A stretch of 64,000 bases of DNA from positions 114,437,306 through 114,501,305 of the forward strand of contig CM071571.1 of NCBI GenBank assembly GCA_036426205.1, written 5' to 3'. Positions 30,327 through 38,880 of this stretch are shown here, piece after piece. Position numbers and translations under genes: made by a program. The DNA comes from Ascaphus truei. Its lineage: Eukaryota > Chordata > Amphibia > Anura > Ascaphidae. Numbering within the stretch: position 1 is the stretch's first letter; each line of letters opens with the position of its first letter. Under the pieces are notes generated by a model. It was not told where the DNA came from and made no database searches. It was given only the letters and a program-made list of their open reading frames with translations.

Positions 30327-30570
30327 GAGATGGTGGTGGCTACAAGCTGTGCAGATGTACCTTGCCTACCTGGGACCCCCAACACCCTTGCAGATGACTA
30401 CACATAGAGATTTCTCTCCCATGTATGGTTGCTTTTTTTAATTCTATAAGTGCATTTCCTTTGGGCTGCAATTTTTTAAATAAATGTACTTTATTGTTTA
30501 AACAGTTACGTGCTATGGAGCTTGCGCTTCTGTTTGTTTTTTGTTCATATATATTTATATATATAATATA
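30327..30570 (+). repeat. PLE terminal repeat, right part, split by gypsy element 3
   Basis: 30340-30545 is the inverted partner of 24055-24260 (for example GGTTGCTT, ATTTCCTTTGGGCTGCA and CAGTTACGTGCTATGGA). It ends in CTATGGAGCTTGCGCTTCTG and an AT-rich tail. Confidence 0.75.
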
Positions 30571-30654
30571 ATATAGGCCATATGATACCAGTTGACATCA
30601 TGGGACAGCACTCAGGTAAGTTGATCACAAATTTTTTTGTATTGAAAGAGACAC

Positions 30655-30702
30655 AAAAAACGACGTTTCGGTCCTCCAGTGGGACCTTTCTCAAGGTGGT
30701 GT
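30655..30702 (-). ncRNA. hammerhead-like motif with U3-A8 core
   Basis: Minus strand: ACC, core TTGAGAA (30694-30688), stem II GGTCC/GGACC, GAAA (30669-30666), CGTC. The core has C3 to U and G8 to A together. Located in a PLE terminal repeat directly next to the Gmr1-like element. Confidence 0.55.
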
Positions 30703-30724
30703 TTTTTGGAATATATATACATAT

Positions 30725-31345
30725 TGTGACAAACAGCTTACTCCGGGGCTCCGCCGTCTGGCCTGGACTGTTAGAACACAGTCTTTTAGGGTAGGTTAAA
30801 TGACGAGGCGTCACGTGCTGTTCCTTTAAACAGGCTATGCCTGGTTTATTCAGTCCCAGGCACTGAGATTGCTACAGTGCATACAACAGAAACACAGCAA
30901 AACAAAAAGCTGCCCACCTGAGCAATAACTTAACTTAGGTTTTCCCTGACTCATGGTTGAAGTGGCTTTTCCACTTCCAACAACAAAATAAGGTACTTTG
31001 CAGTTTTAGGCAAAAAGGAACAGAATTATTTAACCTGTTTGGGGAGAGGCTTTTTCCCTATCTGCTTCCAGCAGCCTTCCTGTCTCCAGGCTCTTGGGGA
31101 GAGGGAAGAGGAACCAGGAAATCAGTCTTAAATACCTGATTTCTAATTAGCAGGACAGGTGACAGAAATCAGGCAGCAGACAAACTCTGGTCTGGATCCC
31201 TCATCCCTCAGTTCCAGCACTTGCCAAACTGTGGGATGGAGTGCATGTTTTATAAGGCTACACTCCCAGGCCAAACAGGATAGAAACTGTTCAGTATCCT
31301 GGGAGCCCTATATATGGAATTTATTACCATCCCCGGTTTCTGTCA
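30725..31345 (-). repeat. 3' LTR of element 4
   Basis: Minus strand TGACAGAAACC to GTTTGTCACA, 621 bp. Differs from the 5' LTR by point changes at roughly three to four per cent of positions by eye. Confidence 0.9.
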
Positions 31346-31794
31346 AATATCCTCCCCCCCAGCTCAGACCTCGAGGGATGAGCGACCATGGATATTAGGG
31401 AGTGCATCCTTGACAACCCGTCAGCATTGCCATGTTTGTGCCCTGACCTGTGTTCCACAGAAAATTTAAAGGGTTGTAGGCTTAGGAACCACCTGGTCAC
31501 TCTAACATTCTTCTCTCTGTTTTGACACATCCAGGTAAGGGGTGCATGATCATTGACCAACTGGAATTTTCTCCCCAACAGATAGTATTTGAGCGTCTCT
31601 ACAGCCCACTTTATTGCGAGACACTCTTTCTCGACTATGGAGTAATTTTTCTCCTGGGGAATTAGTTTCCTACTTAAATAAAGGATGGGGTGCTCCTCAC
31701 CTTGAGACTCCTGGGAGAGCACAGCCCCCAGCCCTACCTCAGATGCGTCGGTTTGGACTAAAAACTCTTTAGAGAAGTCAGGTGTGACCAACAC
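31324..31794 (-). CDS. pol: RNase H domain, element 4
   Basis: Contains FLVQTDASEVGLGAVLSQ (first Asp), SIVEKECLAIKWAVETLKYY (Glu), LVNDHAPLTWM (Asp) and HKHGNADGLSR (last Asp): a complete gypsy-type RNase H. The open frame runs into the 3' LTR and stops there. It follows the RT in the same frame after one TAA at 31843. Confidence 0.88.
   Translation of the reverse strand: MLVTPDFSKEFLVQTDASEVGLGAVLSQESQGEEHPILYLSRKLIPQEKNYSIVEKECLAIKWAVETLKYYLLGRKFQLVNDHAPLTWMCQNREKNVRVTRWFLSLQPFKFSVEHRSGHKHGNADGLSRMHSLISMVAHPSRSELGGRIFDRNRGW
31348..31362 (-). other. polypurine tract of element 4
   Basis: GGGGGGGAGGA on the minus strand, 3-5 bases before the 3' LTR start TGACAG. Confidence 0.75.
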
Positions 31795-31842
31795 TGGTTG
31801 GGCACAGAGAGCTTCTTTCAGGCTTCTAAAGGCCTGTTCGGT

Positions 31843-33243
31843 TTAGGGGGACCACTTTACCATTAGCGGCCCTCTTGCTTTTGTGAGGTCGGTTAGTGGG
31901 GTTGCCTTAGTTGCAAAATTGGGAATAAACCTTCTATAGTAACCAATTAATCCCAAAAAGATCCTTACTTGTTTTTTTGTAACTGGCCTTGGCCAATTTT
32001 GTATCGCCTCTACTTTGAGTGTTTGGGGTTTGAGTAAACCTCTGCCAATAGAATACCCCAGATACTTGGCCTCCTCCAGACCAATAGTGCATTTAGCGGG
32101 GTTAGCAGTTAGTCCAGCAGACCAAACTGCATCAAGCACAGCTTGGACCTTTGGAAGGTGGGATTGCCAATCTTCACTATGGAATACCACATCATCCAGG
32201 TAGGCGGCAGCATACCGAGCATGTGGTTTTAAAATTGTATCCATCATTCTTTGGAATGTGGCGGGAGCTCCATGTAAGCCAAAAGGCAGCACCCTATACT
32301 GAAAGAGGCCGTCTGGGGTTGAGAAGGCTGTCTTTACTTTTTCCCTTTCTGTGAGGGGAACATGCCAGTATCCTTTTGTTAGGTCTAGGGTCGTGAGATA
32401 TCGGGCTTTGCCCAGTCTCTCTACCAGTTCATCAACCCTGGGCATAGGATAAGTATCATATTTTGACACAGAGTTTAGTTTACGGTAGTCATTGCAAAAC
32501 CTTGTTGTACCATCTGGCTTTAGGACTAAAACTATAGGGCTGTTCCACCCACTTTGGGATTCCTCAATTATGCCTAGTTTTAGCATTTTTTTAACCTCTA
32601 AACTTATAGCCTCTCTTTTGGCCTCTGGGATTCGGTACGGTTTAAGGTTAACTCGGACCCCCGGTTCAGAGACTAGGTCATGTTCAATTACGCTAGTTCT
32701 ACCTGGCTGTGTAGAGAAGACCTCTTTGTTTCTTCTCACTAATTTCTGGACCTCTCGTTTCTGTTGAACGGACAGGGTTTCAGCTATGCTAACCTCTGGG
32801 TCAGTTTCTCGATTCTCTGATGGACCTGGGGGTACTAGTGTTAACAAGACCTCTCTATCTTTCCAGGGCTTAAGTAGGTTTATATGATAAATTTGCTCAG
32901 GTTTCCTCCTACCTGGCTGTCTCACCTTGTAATTTACTTCTCCCACTCTTTCCAAGACCTCATATGGCCCATGCCACTTAGCAAGGAATTTACTCTCTAC
33001 GGTGGGAACCAGAACTAGTACCCTATCGCCTGGAAAAAAAATTCTGACCCTAGCACCCTTATTATACATATTCCTCTGGGCCTCTTGAGCTTTCTCCATG
33101 TGATCCCTCACTATAGGTAGGACTGCAGCTATGCGGTCCTGCATCTGGGCAACATGCTCTATTACACTTCTGTAAGGGGTAACCTCATGTTCCCAAGTCT
33201 CTTTGGCTATATCCAGTAAGCCCCTTGGGTGTCGGCCATACAA
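31843..33243 (-). CDS. pol: integrase C-terminus and reverse transcriptase, element 4
   Basis: 466 residues open, the longest in the window. Residues 1-10 (MYGRHPRGLL) finish the integrase core. Around 70-125 is the GPY/F module: FPGDRVLVLVP, KWHGPYEVLERVGEVNYKV and IYHINLLKPW. RT follows from about 200: WNSPIVLVLKPDGTTRFCND, YPMPRVDELVERL, TLDLTKGYWHVPL, LPFGLHGAPATFQRMMD and catalytic AAYLDDVVFHS. Integrase sequence upstream of RT in one frame is direct evidence for the unusual domain order. Confidence 0.92.
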   Translation of the reverse strand: MYGRHPRGLLDIAKETWEHEVTPYRSVIEHVAQMQDRIAAVLPIVRDHMEKAQEAQRNMYNKGARVRIFFPGDRVLVLVPTVESKFLAKWHGPYEVLERVGEVNYKVRQPGRRKPEQIYHINLLKPWKDREVLLTLVPPGPSENRETDPEVSIAETLSVQQKREVQKLVRRNKEVFSTQPGRTSVIEHDLVSEPGVRVNLKPYRIPEAKREAISLEVKKMLKLGIIEESQSGWNSPIVLVLKPDGTTRFCNDYRKLNSVSKYDTYPMPRVDELVERLGKARYLTTLDLTKGYWHVPLTEREKVKTAFSTPDGLFQYRVLPFGLHGAPATFQRMMDTILKPHARYAAAYLDDVVFHSEDWQSHLPKVQAVLDAVWSAGLTANPAKCTIGLEEAKYLGYSIGRGLLKPQTLKVEAIQNWPRPVTKKQVRIFLGLIGYYRRFIPNFATKATPLTDLTKARGPLMVKWSP

Positions 33244-33362
33244 TAGTTCAAACGGGGAACTCCCCTAATGGCAAATAACAGGTATGGTAACAAACAATCC
33301 CAGTTTTTCCCATCCTTATCGACCGCCCGGCGTAACATGTTCTTTAAGGTTTTATTGAACCG

Positions 33363-33698
33363 TTACACTAAACCATCTGTTTGTGGATGATAGACTGAGG
33401 TTCTGAGATGCTTGATTTTTAGGAGTTTACATAACTCATTTGTTACTTGAGACATAAATGGTGTTCCCTGGTCAGTTAAGATCTCTTTAGGAATTCCGAC
33501 CCAGGTAAACAGAACTATTAACTCTTTTGCTATGTTTTTAGCAAAGGTGCTACGTAGGGGAACTGCCTCCGGATATCGGGTGGCATAATCTAATATTACC
33601 AATATATGCTGATGTCCCCTAGCAGACTTTATTAGGGGTCCTACTAGATCCATAGCAATCCGGTCAAATGGTACATCTATTTTGGGAAGGGGTACCAA
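33363..33698 (-). pseudogene. pol: integrase catalytic core, element 4, stop at the catalytic Glu
   Basis: DRIAMDLVGPL carries the first Asp and EILTDQGTPFMSQVTNEL the second. Thirty-five residues later, after YHPQTDGLV, a TAA (33365-33363) stands exactly where the D,D35E glutamate is expected, followed by RFNKTLKNML. Further down, about 20 bases plus frame are lost near 33260. Confidence 0.85.
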
Positions 33699-33746
33699 TG
33701 GGCTACGATACGCTTTGAACTGGGCGGTGATCTGACATTCTGGGCA

Positions 33747-34334
33747 TCAGGAGCAATAAATTGTCATTTCTGCCAGAACCCCAGTCCAATAGAAGCTTCG
33801 GAGAACCTTTTCTTTTGTCTTTTCCACCCCTAGGTGTCCCCCCAATGGGTGACTATGTGCGAGGTGTAATACTACATTACGGAATGTCCGTGGTACCAAC
33901 AATTGTTTAGTTATAATTGATTTCCTTTTATCAACAAGATATACTAGGTCATTCTCTACCTTGAAATAGGGGTAGGCAAGTGACCTATCTAGTTGGCCAG
34001 GAGTACTATTCTTGTCCCGTATATTCCCCCTTGCTTCAGCTAATGTGGGGTCTTCCCACTGGGCCTTCTTAAAACTCCCAGGACTGACCTCTAGGTCAGC
34101 GAAGGTCTTATCCTGTTCTGGGGTGGTAAGCGCCTGTTCAACACCTTGATTTGGGGTATTCCCTACCAAGGTAGCCATGGGGAAGGGAATTTTACAGCAC
34201 TCATCCTCTTTCCCCTTCTTATTTGGGCCCTCGTCAACCTCTATTTCTGAAAAAGGGAAAGGATTTGTTTCTTCTGTTACTTCGTTATGGTCCGCTATTG
34301 AAATCTGGACGCTATTCTGAGAGGAGGACCACAT
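33747..34334 (-). pseudogene. pol: protease-integrase linker and integrase zinc-binding domain, element 4
   Basis: After an acidic linker (FPFSEIEVDEGPNKKGKEDE), the frame reaches VVLHLAHSHPLGGHLGVEKT and VLRSFYWTGVLAEMTIYCS, then a TGA at 33747 and CPECQ: the H2C2 zinc-binding module with one in-frame stop between its His and Cys pairs. The frame begins at a shift near 34340 inside a run of A. Confidence 0.8.
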
Positions 34335-34560
34335 TTTTGGAAAATGGAGAAAGTCGGTATTAATACATCATGTGCCAGTTTGGGTACTATACCCACTTTG
34401 AAATCTAAAGAACCAAACTCTGTTTCAATAAGAACATCAACAGTGGAATATTCGTGATTATTCCCATGTATACAACAAATTGCCACTCTTTGTGAACTGT
34501 TTACCTATTTTTTCTCAATGGGCAACAGGTATTCGGACACTAGTGTGACCATACTCCCAG
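34295..34560 (-). pseudogene. pol: retropepsin, element 4
   Basis: The active site [18 protein letters not shown] is at the end of the gag-proximal frame (34560-34505). After an in-frame TAG the flap and C-terminal half continue (STVDVLIETEFGSLDFKVGI, VLIPTFSIFQK) to 34295. Confidence 0.75.
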
Positions 34561-35263
34561 AGTCAAGAAGTGCCCGAACCCTCTTACCATTTACCTTTAC
34601 AAATGCCCAGAGATGGTTATTCAAGGGGTCCTCTGGGCTAGGGCCCATACATTGGGAACACAGCGAATAAGGTTCAACGCTGTTGCATTCCATTGGTTCA
34701 GCATTTAGTGGGCAGACTTTCGCGGTGTGGCCCCTCTCATAACAATTTACACATTTAGGTACATAGTCTGTGTCCCACTTAGAGCCCTTTTTTGGCTCCC
34801 CTTTTTGGCTGTTGTCCTTAGTGTGCAAGCCACTGTTGCTGGTGCTGTGTGAAGGCGGTTGTCGCTCTTCAGCCCCCCTTAACCCTGGTACCCATTTACC
34901 GTCTCTGGAAGAGTCCTGAAACCTGGGGTAGTGGGGATGCTCCATGACTATGGGTTGCGGGTGCTGTTCTGCTGCATTGTACCTTTCTACGAGGGCCACA
35001 AGCTCATCTGCATTGTGGGGGTCACTCTGACTGACCCAACGGCGTAGGGCAGAGGGAAGTTTCCTCAAGAACTGGTCCATTACCAACCGTTCCACGATGT
35101 GGCTTGCTGAGTTGATCTCGGGTTGTAGCCACTTCCGAGCGAGGTGGATGAGGTCATACATCTGGCTTCGGGTGGCTTTATCCAATGTGAAGGACCATGC
35201 GTGGAACCTTTGGGCGCGAACAGCTGTGGTTACGCCGAGGCGGGCGAGAATCTCGAACTTCAA
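34505..35263 (-). CDS. gag: gag of element 4: SCAN-like domain, zinc knuckle, protease start
   Basis: About 250 residues. [40 protein letters not shown] and [19 protein letters not shown] form the SCAN-like capsid segment, the retroviral-type dimerisation fold found in vertebrate zinc-finger genes, thought to derive from Gmr1-like gag (family knowledge). Then a [15 protein letters not shown] zinc knuckle and the protease active site DSGSMVTLV. It is in frame with the upstream gag part and separated from it only by a TAA at 35264. Confidence 0.88.
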   Translation of the reverse strand: MKFEILARLGVTTAVRAQRFHAWSFTLDKATRSQMYDLIHLARKWLQPEINSASHIVERLVMDQFLRKLPSALRRWVSQSDPHNADELVALVERYNAAEQHPQPIVMEHPHYPRFQDSSRDGKWVPGLRGAEERQPPSHSTSNSGLHTKDNSQKGEPKKGSKWDTDYVPKCVNCYERGHTAKVCPLNAEPMECNSVEPYSLCSQCMGPSPEDPLNNHLWAFVKVNGKRVRALLDSGSMVTLVSEYLLPIEKK

Positions 35264-35860
35264 TTATGCATAGACGTTAGCTTCGGCTGGCTCTTGATCA
35301 AAGTAAGCCTTCTGGGGTTCGCCGCTTAAGAAGGGTGCGATTAGACTGGCCCACTCAGCTTCTGGCCATCCCTCTCTCTGTGCCGTGCGTTCAAACGTGA
35401 GAAGATAGGTTTCAATATCATCCGAGGGCCCCATCTTCTGAAGGTAGTGGCTTGCCCTGGTCATTTTCGGGACTGGGGCTGCCTCTGCCAGTGGGGTCTT
35501 AATGATAGTCCCTCTCAGGATCTCGAGTTCCTGCTGTAAGCCCTGGGCGAACCGTTGTTGCTCCTCTATCAGCAAGCATTTTGTCTCTTGCTGGGTTGCA
35601 TTCGCATTTTGCAGAGCTGCATTCGCCTCTTGCTGGTTTGCATTAGTCTGTTGCTGGTTTGCATTAGCCTCTTGCAGGGCTATTAACAGCTGTTGCTGGG
35701 TTTCATTTGTCTCTTTCTGGGCAGTGACATTGCGTACCAGCGCACTCACCACGTCTTCCATCTTGTTTGGAGAGAAAAAAATAACTTTTTTTTTTTTTTT
35801 AATTTCCTTAACCCGCAGACCTTTTAGTGTTCTGCCCGCATTCTCCACCATATGTGACAA
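35264..35860 (-). CDS. gag: gag N-terminus of element 4 (coiled coil)
   Basis: The likely start is MEDVVSALVRNVTAQKETNE at about 35760. There follows a long glutamine/asparagine-rich coiled coil with a repeated QQxTNANQQEANAALQNANA pattern, then KMTRASHYLQKMGPSDDIET and LTFERTAQREGWPEAEWASL, the capsid start shared with element 5. Ends in TAA at 35264. Confidence 0.85.
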   Translation of the reverse strand: MSHMVENAGRTLKGLRVKEIKKKKKVIFFSPNKMEDVVSALVRNVTAQKETNETQQQLLIALQEANANQQQTNANQQEANAALQNANATQQETKCLLIEEQQRFAQGLQQELEILRGTIIKTPLAEAAPVPKMTRASHYLQKMGPSDDIETYLLTFERTAQREGWPEAEWASLIAPFLSGEPQKAYFDQEPAEANVYA

Positions 35861-36473
35861 GCAGCTTACTCCGGGGTTCCGCCGTCTGTCCGGGACTGTT
35901 AGAACACGGTCTTTTAGGGTAGGTTAAATGACGAGGCATCACGTGCTGTTCCTTTAAACAGGTTATGCCTGGTTTATTCAGTCCCAGGCACTGAGACTGC
36001 CACAGTGCATACAGCAGAAACACAGCAAAACAAAAAGCTGCTCACCTGAGCAATAACTTAACTTAGGTTATCCCTGACTCAGGGTTGAAGTGGCTTTTCC
36101 ACTTCCAACAACAAAATAAGGTACTTTGCAGTTTTAGGCAAAAAGGAACATAATTATTTAACCTGTTTGGGGAGAGGCTTTTTCCCTATCTGCTTCCAGC
36201 AGCCTTCCTGTCTCCAGGCTCTTGGGGAGAGGGAAGAGGAACCAGGAAATCAGTCTTAAATACCTGATTTCTAATTAGCAGGACAGGTGACAGAAATCAG
36301 GCAGCAGACAAACTCTGGTATGGACCCTCATCCCTCAATTCCAGCACTTGCCAAACTGTGGGATGGAGTGCATGTTTTATAAGGCTGCACTCCCAGGCCA
36401 AACAGGATAGAAACTGTTCAGTATCCTGGGAGCCCTATATATGGAATTTATTACCATACCCTGGTTTCTGTCA
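35853..36473 (-). repeat. 5' LTR of element 4
   Basis: 621 bp, same ends as the 3' LTR. The outer flank is an AT microsatellite on both sides (30700-30724 and 36474-36497), so a target duplication cannot be resolved. Inside the element the leader begins TATGGTGGAGAATGC; the primer-binding site is probably here, but I could not match a tRNA. Confidence 0.9.
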
Positions 36474-36480
36474 TAATATA

Positions 36481-36511
<31 letters not shown>

Positions 36512-36530
36512 GTTTGTTTATATATATATA

Positions 36531-36686
36531 CAGTGGTTGACAAATCACCAAAAAATCTACTCGCCACACAAAAAAATCTACTCGCCACCTAGTACCAAAC
36601 GTGTGCTGCTTGGGCCAATATTTACTCGCCCGGGGGTTAAATCCACTCGCCCGGGGCGAGCAAATGTATAGGTTTGTCGAACACTG
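36531..36686. mobile_element. 156-bp MITE in a TA microsatellite
   Basis: CAGTGGTTGACAAATC at 36531 and its inverted counterpart AGGTTTGTCGAACACTG at 36686 are the terminal repeats. Both sides are (TA)n, consistent with TA insertion as in Tc1/mariner-type elements. Inside, CTACTCGCCAC is repeated. Related left ends occur at 42458 and 55131. Confidence 0.75.
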
Positions 36687-36698
36687 TATATATATATA

Positions 36699-37315
36699 TA
36701 TACTGGAAAGATAACTTTTTTTTGCCCTTTTGTCTTTCCCATTTAGAGTGCCTTGAACATCATTGTATATATACATTGTATATATATGCAAAAAAAGAAA
36801 AGAAAAAACAGGCGCACACCTAGTGCATTAACGTAATAAAAATTGTATTTCAAGGAACATAAAATCTGACAAATGCCCACTCACAAGGTAAAAGCAATAA
36901 AATAGCGTGTATGAGATAGGCTCTCATTTGCCGTTGACTCGCTCCTCTCTGTGTAACTCCAAGTCCTGGCGTCGTCACGTGATTTCCCTCGTGTAGCCGG
37001 TGAGCCGGTGAACCGGAAACAGAAGCTCACATGCAGTCTTCGGCTGGGAAGGGACCCTCTGGACGGCAAAGGTCCTCCAGGTCCTCTATGGTTGTGCTGT
37101 ATCTGAGCCGTCTGATACAGACCGAAAGAAGAGTCTCTGGCAGCAACAAGCCTCTATGCTCGTGGGCAAATGGCGGTCTCAAGCTAGTCACGCCCTACGC
37201 GTTTCGTCACAGGAAGTGACTTCTTCATATATATATATACTGTATATAAACACACAATGATGTTCAAGGCACTCTAAATGGGAAAGACAAAAGGGCAAAA
37301 AAAGTTATCTTTCCA
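36699..37315. repeat. nested PLE terminal repeats with inverted flanks
   Basis: 36699-36775 and 37242-37315 are inverted copies (GGAAAGATAACTTTTTTT, TGTCTTTCCCATTTAGAG). Between them 36790-37240 is another PLE terminal repeat on the minus strand with a hammerhead-like motif at its edge, so one PLE end is nested in another. Confidence 0.6.
37188..37228 (-). ncRNA. hammerhead-like motif truncated at a TA repeat
   Basis: Minus strand: (A)TGAAGA, stem II GTCAC/GTGAC, GAAA (37205-37202), CGCGTA, GGGCG. The first core base and 5' strand of stem I are replaced by (TA)n, so this copy cannot fold completely. Confidence 0.55.
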
Positions 37316-37471
37316 GTCGTCTTGCTTGCAGTGCAGCTAGGATCACCATCAAGCAACAAATATACACATCAGAAATCCAATAAAGGTCCGCAGCACTCAC
37401 CAAATGTTGTCAAATGAAAAAAGGTTTTAATAGAACATATCAAGCATCAGGGATAGTAACAGCAAAAATAG

Positions 37472-37545
37472 AGCGATGTTTCGGACCTCCCGGTCCTTTC
37501 TCAAGGTGCTTGAGAAAGGACCAGGAGGTCCGAAACTTCGCTCCA
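37472..37545. ncRNA. two hammerhead-like motifs head to head
   Basis: Minus copy: TTGAGAA (37504-37498), stem II GGACC/GGTCC, GAAA (37482-37479). Plus copy: TTGAGAA (37510-37516), stem II GGACC/GGTCC, GAAA (37532-37535), CTTCG. They are separated by about 5 bases and form one long inverted repeat. Both carry U3 and A8. Confidence 0.6.
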
Positions 37546-37899
37546 TTTTTGTCCCTGTATATGTTGTAATACGGTTAACTGTTCTAATCAGTTAATCAGT
37601 TCCAGACAGTTGTGTAAAAGTTAACACTATCTGTTGGCTTAAATAATAAATACAATTTGAATGATTTTTTATATAGATTTTATAGTCGGTAGACTTAGAG
37701 AATGGGATAACACCATCTGCCCTGTCTGTACTCTTCCAATTTACACCAGTTCTACAGTAGTTGTTTTTTTAACACCCTTATCTGTAATTTATGTTTTAAT
37801 TATTAATAAATAGGAAGCCAGTGAAACTATGTTCCACTATCTGACTTCCTATACTCTACCAGTCTCTACCAGTGTACACTTCACATAAAGAATATATTT

Positions 37900-38880
37900 A
37901 TAATATAATTACAATTAAAAAAAAAGAAAGATTGTGACTATAGCGCTAAAGTGTCTAAATCTAAACAGTGATAAAACAAATAGTGACAATATCCTTTACA
38001 TAAAGGTTAGGCTGCCTGATATATACTACCTGGTACAGGCAGAGACAGATTGAAAACAAAAATAAACCTGGCGCCAAATAAATGTCCAATATGACAAGTC
38101 CTGTGGTTCTCAGTGTGACTGCACGTATTCTAGCCCCTGAGGAAGTAGAATACGTTCTACGAAACGCGTAGGGTGGGTGTTACATATCACCCTGCTGTCT
38201 GCCTAGAGGTTTTTCTGCTCAGCTGGTCGCAGTTTTTACTATATTCGTCCGTGTTAGAGGAGGAGTGTGTGTCACTTTAAGCACATGGGCACACGTGCGC
38301 GGGCGTGCGTCTATGGTCGGATGGAGAGGAGAAGCAGAAGTAAGGGGATTAGCCACACGCGCTTCCTGCATGGGCGCCCCAGAGACACTGCTTCCCCCAC
38401 CGGCATATTCCCGTGTGCACCAGAAGGGAGATCCGGGCAAGTGAGCCGGCGCTGCAGAGTGGCAACCCTGCAATGAGATAATCTCCTGGACAGTGACACT
38501 GTACAACCGCCGCTTGCTATCACCCTGCTTCTCGTGAGTAGGGTTCTGATTTTACCCCTCCGGTCGAACAGCTGTTCTATTAACCCCTTGCAGCCAGTGT
38601 TTAATGGCATAGTTCATTATATTTTAATAAATAAGTTTTAGCATTGTCGCTAGGAGTTTGTCTAATGTTCTGTGTATAGCCAAGACTGTCATTACCCAGC
38701 AGTGCTACGCTATGTTTTGTTTCTTTTGTCTTTTTTCTCGTTCCATGTAAGCTTCCGTGCTGAGGACCACAGGATTTGTCTTATTGGACATTTATTTGAC
38801 GCCAGGGTTATTTTTGTTTTCAATATAATTACAATATTATTCAAATTATTTTGCTAAATATGGCAAAGATGGCATAAATA
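37900..38880 (+). mobile_element. PLE terminal-repeat unit with intact hammerhead
   Basis: An inverted arm at about 38053-38115 (CCTGGCGCCAAATAAATGTCC) pairs with 38758-38822. The hammerhead at 38133-38176 follows the left arm directly. The remainder (38180-38750) is terminal repeat without coding sequence. Confidence 0.65.
38133..38176 (+). ncRNA. hammerhead ribozyme, consensus core
   Basis: CCC, core CTGAGGA (38137-38143), stem II GTAGAA/TTCTAC with a TACG tetraloop, GAAA (38161-38164), CGCGTA, GGG closing stem I. All invariant core bases are present and stem II is six perfect pairs, so this is one of the best candidates for an active ribozyme in the window. Cleavage would follow the GTA triplet. 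Confidence 0.8.

Larger units (their letters stand above)
24320..30330 (-). mobile_element. Ty3/gypsy chromovirus, element 3
   Basis: Minus-strand order: possible primer-binding site (about 30326), gag (30264-29300), zinc knuckle, protease (29261-28668), RT and RNase H (28604-27400), integrase (27258-25746), GPF-like and chromodomain region (25640-25240), polypurine tract (25202-25189) and 3' LTR (25188 to about 24320-24400). The 5' LTR is missing. It sits inside a PLE terminal repeat: 24055-24260 and 30340-30545 are inverted PLE arms. Frameshifts and stops make it defective. Confidence 0.9.
30725..36473 (-). mobile_element. Gmr1-like Ty3/gypsy retrotransposon with two LTRs, element 4
   Basis: Two LTRs of 621 bp (30725-31345 and 35853-36473) enclose, on the minus strand, gag with a SCAN-like domain and zinc knuckle, protease, integrase, then reverse transcriptase and RNase H. 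Integrase before RT is the order of Ty1/copia elements; among gypsy elements it marks the Gmr1 group. A polypurine tract lies at 31348-31362. In-frame stops at 35264, 34505, 33747, 33363 and 31843, plus two frame changes (about 34340 and 33260), inactivate it. Confidence 0.92.
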
